Positions 55,166-64,000 of a stretch of 64,000 nucleotides of DNA are shown here, piece after piece. The stretch lies in contig NW_026262668.1 in NCBI RefSeq assembly GCF_021869535.1, positions 22,883,732 through 22,947,731 on the forward strand, read 5' to 3'. Source of the stretch: Mytilus californianus (Eukaryota > Mollusca > Bivalvia > Mytilida > Mytilidae). The first letter of the stretch is position 1. Every line of letters starts with the position of its first letter. The notes beneath the pieces are model-generated. The model saw only the letters and a program-made list of their open reading frames with translations. It had not been told where the DNA came from and ran no database searches. Made by a program: the position numbers and the translations under genes.

Positions 55166-58100
55166 ACCAATTGTTCAAAGAACAATTGAAGGTCTTTCCA
55201 CAAAAAAAACATGTATTTTAATATGAAAATAGTAAAATTCGGTTTAAAATGTCATTTCCAGTGTCAAATGATAGCTTCTTGTATGCTGATTCCAAAAATA
55301 TATGGTTTCTATACAATATTTTTTAAATAAGGGTGATAATTTGTTACTTCCGGTTTGAAAAATGTTACTTCCGGTTTTATTCAAACGTTTAATTGACACT
55401 GATACCAAAAATATCTGGTTCTATAAACTTTTATATTAATTAAGTACAAAAAAAAGCTACTTCCGGTTTACACAAGGTCACTTCTGGTTGACTTTTCTAA
55501 GGTCTTATGGCTTGAAACCTAATGCAAAGAGTCCCATGGCTTTATCATGTATACATATGAGGTAAAAGCAAAGGTCAAAAACTAGAACGTCAATTTAACC
55601 TATGACCTTGAGCTCAATTTCAAGGTCATCAACCAAGGACCTCAAATTAAAAGATCCTAGGTCTTAATTATATTTGGTTCATGAGTTATATCACCATATG
55701 CATATTTTTAAATAAAAGAGGGGAGAAAACTTTAATTTGATGTAAGCGTACCCTTTAAACCAAAATGTATGTGTTCCGACATGTCGCAACTTACAATTAA
55801 GTAAAAATATGTTGTCGATATCTTATATTGTGTTTGAAGAGAGGTAAAAATAAGCCAAAATCTAAATTTAGAAATGACCTTGACCTTTGACCTTGACCCT
55901 ATTTTCTTTTTTTTGGACCAAGGACCTCAAATCAAAAGACACTCTACTAGAGGTCTCTATCACTTATGGTTTACCAATTACAAATACATTTTACTTATTC
56001 TAAATACAGAAGGGGAAAGAACTCTCATATGGAGTTTCCGGACCGCTTCGGTCAAAATTATTTTCAAGATCCTGAGGATATAACGAGCAAATTGGTGAAA
56101 TAATTTTGTCGTAATCTTTAACGGTTGCGAAGGAGATTTGTACACAAGAAAAACAGTGTTTGGGGAGATAACTCCTACAATAAAAAGTGTTCGGCTTAAC
56201 AGGGTCAGTTTCAAAATAGTAATAACTGTTTGATATCAAATGCAAAAAATCTAAGCGACATCTTGCGAAACAAAAAAGCACCGTCAGAAAAAAGTGGAGG
56301 AAGAAGAAAAAAAAAATAATAATAATAATAATAATTAAAAACCAATTGTTCAAAGAACAATTGAAGGTCTTTCCACATCAATTTTCTAAATAATTGAAGA
56401 GAAGCTAATTCTGGTTTACTCAAAGCTACTATTGGCGTCTAATCATAGGTTTCTACATACTGATTCAATAAACATATGGTTTCTTTAGACTTTTGCCTGA
56501 AAGAAGGGAGATAATTGTCAACTTCCGGTTTAGAAAATGTCACTTCCGGTCTAATATGATAGCTTTGTTTACACAGATTCCAAAAATATATGTTTTATAT
56601 ATACTTTTGCCTGTAAAAAAGGGAGATAATTGGCTACTTCCTGTTTAGAAAATGTCACTTCCGGTCTCATATGATAGATTTATTTACACTGATTCCAAAA
56701 ATATATGGTTTATTTATACTTTTGCCTGTAAAAAGGGAGATAATTGGCCACTTCCGGTTTAGAAAATGTCATTTTCGGTCTCATATGATAGCTTTATTTA
56801 CACTGATTCCAAAAATATATGGTTTATATATACTTATGCCTGTAATAAGGAAGATAATATGCTACTTCCGGTTTATAAAATATCGCTTCCGGTCTCAAAT
56901 GATAGATCAATGTATGACCATTCAAAAAATATATGGTTTCTATGTACTTCTACATGAAATAAGTGCAAAAATGACTACTTCCGGTTCACTCAAGGTCACT
57001 TCCGGTTGACATTTTTCAAGGTCATATGTCACCCAACATTTTGCAAAAGAACTTATGGCTTTATCATGTACCAATATGAAGTAATAATCAATTTACCTTA
57101 AAATAAAACATTTCAGGGGCAATAACTCCAATAAGATGTCGCTGGATTGTCTCAGACCAAATGTATCATATCTTCATCACAATAAAACAAACATTTTGCA
57201 CTTGTTCTTTAATATATAACATTAAAAATATTGGAGAAAATGCAAAAACAAGCAAAAGACAAAATTCAGAACATGACCTTGACCTTTGACCTTGACTTCA
57301 TTTTCGAAGTTAGGATCCAAGGACCTCAAATAAAAAGACTATAGGTTTATACGGCTTACAGTTTATGAGTAACAAAAACATAACGACAAATTTATTTCAT
57401 AAAGGTAGATAACTCCTATAAAATTTCATTGAATCGCTTTGATCCATATTAGCCAAAAATTCCTGAGGATGTAACGAACAATTTAGAAAAAGAATTTTGT
57501 CGATATCTTTTTTTGTTACGAAGGAGATGCACACACTTGATAAACAGTGAATAGGGAGATAACTCTTACAAAGATAATTGTTCGGCTTAGCAGGGTGAAA
57601 TTTAAAAGCGCATAAACTATACGATACAATATGAGAAATATCTAAGCGACATATTGCAAAACAAATATTTATCGCAAGAACAAAATTTGGCGGAAGAAAA
57701 AAAAATTAAATTAAAAACCAATTGTTCAAAGAACAATTGAAGGTCTTTCCACATCAATTTTCTAAATAATTGATGAGAAGCTAATTCTGGTTTACTCAAA
57801 GCTACTATTTACGTCCAATCATAAGTTTCTTCATACTTATTCAATTAACATATGGTTTCTATTTACTTTTGCCTGAAATAAGGGAGATAATTGCCAACTT
57901 CCGGTTTAGAAAATGTCACTTCCGGTCTCATATGATAGCTTTATTTACACTGATTCTAAAAATATATGGTTTATTTATACTTTTGCCTGTAAAAAGGTAG
58001 ATAATTGGCTACTTCCGGTTTAGAAAATGTCACTTCCGGTCTCATATGATAGCTTTATTCACACTGATTCCAAAAATATATAGTTTGTATATACTTATGC

Positions 58101-61100
58101 CTGTAATAAGGAAGATAATATGCTACTTCCGGTATATAAAATGTCACTTCCGGTCTCAAATGATAGGTTAACCTATGATCATTCAAAAAATATATGGTTT
58201 CTAGGTACTTTTCCATGAAATAAGTGCAAAAAATACTACTTTCGGTTCACTCAATGTCACTTCCGGTTTATTTTTTTCAAGGTCATATGTCAACCAACTG
58301 TTTGCAAAAGACCCTATGGCTTTATCATGTACCAAGTTGGATTAATAATCAATTAACCTTAAATTGAATCATTTCAGGGACAATAACTCATATAAAATAT
58401 CATTGGATTGTTTCAGACCAAATGTATCATATCTTAATCACAAGTAGGCAAACATTTTGCACTAGTTCTTTAATTTGTAATTTTAAAAGTGACAGAGGAG
58501 ATCAAATAACAAGGATTTAGAATATGACCTTGACATATGACCTTGGCCTCAATTTCATTTAAATGAACCAAGGAACTCAAATCAATATACCTTAGGTCTC
58601 TATCACTTACCATACATGCTATACATTTATATATCCCTTATGTCAAATACAGAAGGGGAAATAACTCTCATATGGAGTTTACATATTGCTTCGGTCAAAA
58701 TTGGACAAAACATCCTGAGGATATAACTAGCAATTTGGTAAAATAAATTTGTCGCTTTCTTTTACGGTTACGGAGGAGATGCGTGCACAAGGAAAACAGT
58801 GTTCGGGGAGATAACTCCTACAAAGAAAATTATTTGGTTTCGCAGGGTAAATTTCAAAGGCGCATAAACTGTTTGAAATCATATACGAAACATCTAAGCG
58901 ACATCTTGCGAAACAAAAATTTATCGCAAGAACAAAATTAGGCGGAAGAAAAAAATCAAACTTAAAAACCAATTGTTCAAAGAACAATTGAAGGTCTTTC
59001 CACATCAATTTTCTAAATAATTGATGAGAAGCTAATTCTGGTTTACTCAAAGCTACTAATTGCCTCCAATCATAGGTTTCTTCATACTGATTCAATAAAC
59101 ATATGGTTTCTATAGTCTTTTGCCTGAAAAAAGGGAGATAGTTGCCAACTTCCGGTTTAGAAAATGTCATTTCCGGTCTCATAAGATAGCTTTATTTACA
59201 CTGATTCCAAAAATATATGGTTTATATATACTTTTGCCTGTAAAAAGGGAGATAATTGACTACTTCCGGTTTAGAACATGTAACTTTCGGTCTCATATGA
59301 TAGCTTTATTCACACTGATTCCAAAAATATATAGTTTATATATACTTATGCCTGTAATAAGGGAGATAATATGCTACTTCCGGTATATGAAATGTCACTT
59401 CCGGTCTCAAATGATAGATTAATGTATGACCATTAAAAAATATATGGTTTCTATGTACTTTTACATGAAATAAGTCCAAAAATGACTACTTCCGGTTCAC
59501 TCAAGGTCACTTCCGGTTTACTTTTTTCAAGGTCATATGTCAACCAATAGTTTGCAAAAGACCCTATGGCTTTATCATGTACCAAGTTGGAGTAATAATC
59601 AATTAACCTTAAATTGAATCATTTCAGGGACAATAACTCCTATAAGATATCATTGGATTGTTTCAGACCAAATGTATCATATCTTAATCACAATTAAGCA
59701 AACATTTTGCACTAGTTCTTTAATTTGTAATTTTAAAAGTGACAGAGGAGATCAAATAACAAGGAAAAGTCAAAATTTAGAATATGGCCTTGACCTTTGA
59801 CCTTGGCCTCAATTTCATTCAAATGAACCAAGGAACTCAAATCAATATACCTTAGGTCTCTATCACTTACCATTCATGCTATACATTTATATATCCCTTA
59901 TGTCAAATACAGAAGGGGAAATAACTCTCATATGGAGTTTACGTATCGCTTCGGTCAAAATTGGACCAAACATCCTGAGGATATAACGAGCAATTTGGTA
60001 AAATAAATTTGTCGCTTTCTTTTACGGTTACGGAGGAGATGTGTGCACAAGGAAAACAGTGTTGGGGGAGATAACTCCTACAAAGAAAATTATTTGGTTA
60101 CGCAGGGTAAATTTCAAAGGCGCATAAACTGTTCGATATCATATACCAAATATCTAAGCGACATATTGCGAAACAAATATTTATCGCAAGAACAAAATTA
60201 AGCGGAAGAAAAAAAAAAATAATTAAAAACCAATTGTTCAAAGAACAATTGAAGGTCTTTCCACATCAATTTTCTAAATAATTGATAAGAAGCTACTTCT
60301 GGTTTACTCAAAGCTACTATTAGCGTCAAATCATAGGTTTCTTCATACTGATTTAACAGATATATGGTTTCTATAGACTTTTGCCTGAAATAAGGGAGAT
60401 AATTGTCAACTTCCGGTTTAAAAAATGTCACTTCCGGTCTCATATGATAGCTTTATTTACACTGATTCCAAAAATATATAGTTTATATATACTTTTGCCC
60501 GTAAAAAGGGAGATAATTGGCTACTTCCGTTTTAGAAAATGTCACTTCCTGTCTCATTTGATAGCTTTATTCACACTGATTCCAAAAATATATAGTTTGT
60601 TTATACTTATGCCTGTAATAAGGAAGATAATATGCTACTTCCGGTTTTAAAATGTCACTTCCGGTCTCAAATGATAGGTTAATGTATGACCATTCAAAAA
60701 ATATATGGTTTCTATGTATTTTTACATAAAATAAGTGCAAAAATTACTACTTCCGGTTTACTCCAGGTCACTTCCGGTTGATATTTTTCAAGGTCACATG
60801 TCACTTAACATTTTCTAAAAGACCGTATTGCTTTATCATGTACCAATCTGAAGTAATAATCAATTTACCTTAAAATAAAACATTTCAGGGGCAATAACTC
60901 CTATAAGATGTCACTGGGTTGTTTCAGAGCAAATGTATCATATCTTCATCACAATACAACAAACATTTTGCACTAGTTCTTTTATATATAACGTAAAAAA
61001 TATCAGAGAAAATGCAAAAACAAGCAAAAGACAAAATTGAGAACATGACCTTGACCTTTGACCTTGACCTCATTTTCTAAGTTAGGCCCCAAGGACCTCA

Positions 61101-61500
61101 AATAAAAAGACTATAGGTTTATACGGCTTACGGTTTATGAGTTACAAAAACATAACGACAAATTTATTTCATAAAGGTAGATAGCTCCTATAAAATTTAA
61201 TCGAATCGCTTCGATCCAAATTAGCCAAAAATTCCTGAGGGTGTAACGAACAATTTAGAAAAAGAATTTTGTCAATATCTTTTTTTGCTTACGAAGGAGA
61301 TGCACACACTTGATAAACAGTAAATAGGGAGATAACTCTTACAAAGAAAATTGTTCGTCTTAGCAGGGTGAAATTTAAAAGCGCATAAACTATACGATAC
61401 AATATGAGAAATATCTAAGCGACATATTGTGAAACAAATATTTATCGCAAGAACAAAATTAGGCGGAAGAAAAAAATAAAAAAAATAATAATAATCAGAA
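55166..61500 (+). repeat. Tandem array of five ~1.26-kb units (family K)
   Basis: Each unit starts at a palindrome CAATTGTTC-AAA-GAACAATTG followed by AAGGTCTTTCCACA, at 55,168, 56,343, 57,719, 58,970 and 60,231, and ends in GCGGAAGAAAAAA plus an A/T-rich tract. Inside each are ~113-bp sub-repeats (ACTTCCGGTTTAGAAAATG, TGATTCCAAAAATATATGG, GGGAGATAATT) and one TGACCTTGACC block. The hairpin and 3' microsatellite suggest each unit is a whole mobile element now in tandem. Open frames up to 151 codons (58,727-59,182, minus) are not shared by all units. Confidence 0.9.
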
Positions 61501-61508
61501 CAAATACA

Positions 61509-61540
61509 ATAGGTCTTTCCACAAAAAAGTGGAAAGACCT
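61509..61540. repeat. Hairpin GGTCTTTCCAC/GTGGAAAGACC
   Basis: A perfect 12-bp stem (AGGTCTTTCCAC with its complement) around six A. GGTCTTTCC also follows the palindrome at the start of every 1.26-kb unit, so this marks the junction between the K array and the next repeat. Confidence 0.9.
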
Positions 61541-61559
61541 AATAATTAAAGTGTCAATT

Positions 61560-63560
61560 GTTCTTGAACAATTGAGAGGTCTTTCCTTTTCATTATGTAC
61601 AATATATGTTTAAATAAGCGTATAATGCATTGAAAGGCTCTAAAACACACACAAAACCCTTAAAAATATGGTCAAAAACACATAATTCGGAATTTTGGAC
61701 ATGACCTTGACTTTTGACCTTATGACCTTTCTCAAGGTCATTGTCCACGATGTCATAACAAAAGACCCCGTGGGTCTAGGACCTTTGGTTCATGAGTTGA
61801 AGCTTATTTTGTCTTTTCTAAAACAGATAACAGGGGTTAAGCCCCTTACGGATAGGTCAAATATCTTCGGTCAAAATGTAAAAAAGTTGCGCCTTTATGT
61901 CCCAATTATTTTTCACTATTTACTGTTTCTGTAAGTATTATCGTTTTTGAGATATCCAATTAATAAATTTTAAGGTCAAAGGTCAAGGTCAACCTCAAAA
62001 AGCTTTAAAACACACTAAAAATCCTTTAGATAAGGTCAAAAACACTTAATTCGCTATCTGGGACATGACCTTGACATTTGACCTTGTGACCTTTGTGAAG
62101 GTCATTGGTCAACGATGTCATTATAGAAGACCTAATGGGTCTAGGACCTTTGGTTCATGAGTTAAAGCTAATTTTGTCTTTTCAGAAACAGTTAACGGGG
62201 GTTATGCACCTTACGGATAGGTCAAATCTCTTCGATCATTATGTAAAAAAGTTGCGCCTTAATGTCCCAAACATTTTTCACTATTTACTATTTCTGTAAG
62301 TATTAGCGTTTTTGAAATATCCAATAAAAAAAGTTTTAAGGTCAAAGGTCAAGGTCAACCTCAAAAAGCTTCAAAACACACTAAAAATCCTTTAAATAAG
62401 GTAAAAAAAACACTTAATTCGCTATCTGGGACATGACCTTGACATTTGACCTTGTGACCTTTGTCAAGGTCATTGGTCAACGATGTCATTATAGAAGACC
62501 TAATGGGTCTAGGACCTTTGGTTCATGAGTTAAAGCTAATTTTGTCTTTTCTGAAACAGTTAACAGGGGTTATGACCCTTACATATAGGTCAAATCTCTC
62601 CGGTCAAAATGTAAAAAAGTTGCACCTTAATGACATGAACATTTTTCATTATTTACTATTTTTGTAAGTATAATCGTTTTTGAGATATTGAATTAAAAGT
62701 TGTAAGGTCAAAGGTCAAGGTCAACCTTAAAAAGCTTTAAAACACACTTTAAATCCTTTAAATAAGGTCAAAAACACATAATTCGCTATCTGGGACATGA
62801 CCTTGACCTTTGACCTTGTGACCTTTGTCAAGGTCTTTTGTCCCCAATGTCATTGCTGAAGATCCCATGGGTCGAGGACCTTTGGTTATATAGTAAAAGC
62901 TGATTTTGTCTTTTCAGAAACCTAAAACAGGGGTTATGCCCCTTACAGAAAGGTCAAATCTCTTCGGTCAAAATGTAACAAAGTTGCGCCTTAATGACCC
63001 AAACATTTTCCACTATTCAAAACTTCTGTAAGTATAATGGTTTCTGAGATTATCCCATAACAAGGTGTAAGGTCAAAGGTCAAGGTCAACATACAAATTT
63101 GACCTTGAGGCATTTTCAAAGTCACATGAATTGATGATCATTAGTGAAGATCCTAGGTGTTTACCACTTACGGTTTCTGAGTTTTGGTGGCCAACCGACA
63201 CCGGTTAATTTTCAAAGGGGCATAACCCTACCAATGAGTCATTGAATCTTATCGATCAAAATGTAACGAAGAACCGGGGTCTGGTCCTGAACAAATTTCA
63301 CCCTTTGCTTTTTTTCTACCTATTACGGTTACGGTGTTTGAATGATAACAAGGTTTTTAGGTTTCGGAGGGATAACTCCGGACCGACAAAATTTTACCAC
63401 TCACAGGGTGAGTTCCAGATAGGTATTTATGACACCGATACAAAGTGTGAACCTGAAAGCGACATGGCTTACGGTTACGGAGAGAAATTTTGTCAAAGTT
63501 TGGCGGAACAAAAAGAATAATAAATATAAATCAATTGCTTTAAAAAAGCAATTGTAAACG
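61560..63560 (+). repeat. 365-bp tandem array, four units
   Basis: GACATGACCTTGAC starts at 61,698, 62,062, 62,430 and 62,794 (period 364-368). Units share TTAGGTTCATGAGTT-like text, CCTTACGGATAGGTCAAAT and GTAAAAAAGTTGCGCCTTA. The block ends with a TTACGGTTACGG segment, GGCGGAACAAAAAGAATAAT and a hairpin CAATTGCTTTA/AAAAGCAATTG (63,532-63,554), the same kind of 3' end as family K. Short frames of 64-79 codons recur per unit and are by-products. Confidence 0.85.
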
Positions 63561-63591
63561 GTCTTTCCCCCCTTCTGAAACATGATTGATT

Positions 63592-63664
63592 GATATGTGT
63601 GTGTGTGTTTGTTTTTTTGTTTGTTTGTTTGTTTGTTTCTTTGTTTGTTTGTTTCTTTCTTTCT
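63592..63664 (+). repeat. GTGT, (TTTG)n and (TTTC)n microsatellite
   Basis: A run of GT dinucleotides is followed by TTTG and TTTC tetranucleotides. Confidence 0.95.
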
Positions 63665-63724
63665 TTAAAGGGTCCATATTAGTGTGTTGGTTAAGTTTCT
63701 ATATTTAGTTTGGAAAGTTTTTAT

Positions 63725-63936
63725 TCTATTTCAGGTCCCGCGCGCGTAACTGTCTCACGCCAGATTGTGGCGTCACCAGGCCATAATCTTGCCGGCGAAA
63801 TGACGATTTAAGTCGCCAAAGAATTTTGAAAATCGCTAAATCTCGCCATCCGACTGACTTCATAGCGAAGTCAAATCGCTATCAAAATCGGTAAAAGGGA
63901 GACAACTTGTGATTGACAAGTCTCACAGGTAAAAAA
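63725..63936 (+). promoter_or_regulatory. Possible promoter and 5' UTR of the gene at the right edge
   Basis: GC content rises sharply after 63,730 (CCCGCGCGCG, CTCACGCCAGATTGTGGCGT). Short palindromes occur (GACTTC-ATAGC-GAAGTC at 63,856; CTTGT-GATTG-ACAAG at 63,906). There is no clear TATA box. The end CTCACAG|GTAAAAAAATGG could also be an acceptor, making this upstream of an internal start. Confidence 0.4.
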
Positions 63937-64000
63937 ATGGCGGCTGACAAGGAAAATCGAGATTTTCGAAACGACCCAGGACTAATACTGTCAACGATCA
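63937..64000 (+). CDS. N-terminus of an unidentified gene, cut by the window end
   Basis: An ATG at 63,937 in the context AAAAAAATGGCGG opens a frame of 21 codons without a stop, starting MAADKENRDFRNDPGLILST. MAA is a common start for cytosolic proteins, and the mix of charged residues followed by LILS is protein-like. AAAATGGCGGC also matches the YY1 consensus, which often overlaps start codons of TATA-less genes. Too short to identify. Confidence 0.5.
   Translation, partial: MAADKENRDFRNDPGLILSTI

Noticed and set aside
58727-59182. 151-codon minus-strand ORF, the longest in the window
   Set aside because: It crosses the palindrome joining two 1.26-kb units; equivalent positions in other units are broken by stops or shifts, so the frame is not conserved.
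1-64000. Autonomous transposase, reverse transcriptase, Rep-helicase or viral genes
   Set aside because: No open frame carries recognisable catalytic motifs; all mobile elements seen appear non-autonomous.

Overview
The window looks like non-coding, repeat-dominated DNA from a marine bivalve, most likely a mussel of the Mytilus group. It is AT-rich, has no long open reading frames, uses GT/AG splice signals, and carries repeat words I recognise from mussel genomes (the AGGCTCT...AGAGCCT plus GCTCACCT ends, the ATACGACCGC/GCGGTCGTAT element, a bivalve-type tRNA SINE with a CAATCAATCAAT tail). The species is my inference; no database was searched. There are no bacterial genes, CRISPR arrays, rRNA genes or intact tRNA genes.

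Most of the window is made of short non-autonomous mobile elements with one shared plan, resembling the bivalve 'pearl' elements and Helentron-associated elements (HINEs): a 5' hairpin, a short subterminal inverted repeat, a core of tandem repeats, a GACGG/GACTG-type microsatellite, a 3' hairpin, the matching inverted repeat and an A-run. I label the families B (502-bp core), C (composite: 131-bp satellite, 18- or 54-bp array, poly-A/poly-C tract, 160-bp array), D (192-bp), G (160-bp), H, I (168-bp) and J (159-bp). Every copy found lies in the same orientation, and many are nested.

Layout: 1-1,090 is a C tail inside a B element. 3,055-7,945 is a three-deep nest (old C holding a younger C holding D, plus a B). 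9,949-17,432 is a C element split by a 6.3-kb transposon-like insertion with CCCTTCCCTAGAT ends and GATGGAAA-rich flanks. 17,433-22,036 has B, G, H and J in older repeats. 23,203-25,745 is a C with a 578-bp MITE inserted. 28,258-32,273 is an I element split by a C carrying a 524-bp higher-order satellite, and a closely related C lies at 34,605-37,066. 37,294-39,286 is a CACTA-like element with identical 86-bp ends. 39,705-42,021 is a four-unit B, followed by a foldback element flanked by TTAA and a small stop-interrupted ORF. 54,424-63,560 is a tandem repeat territory (123-bp, about 1.26-kb and 365-bp units) dense in sequences matching nuclear-receptor, ETS and GATA consensus sites.

Convincing protein-coding sequence is sparse. 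Two phase 1-1 exons on the minus strand (50,797-50,630 and 46,130-45,825) encode cysteine-rich modules of what is probably one secreted or receptor-like protein. A plausible first coding exon begins at 63,937 and runs off the right end. Other coding calls are weak and marked so.
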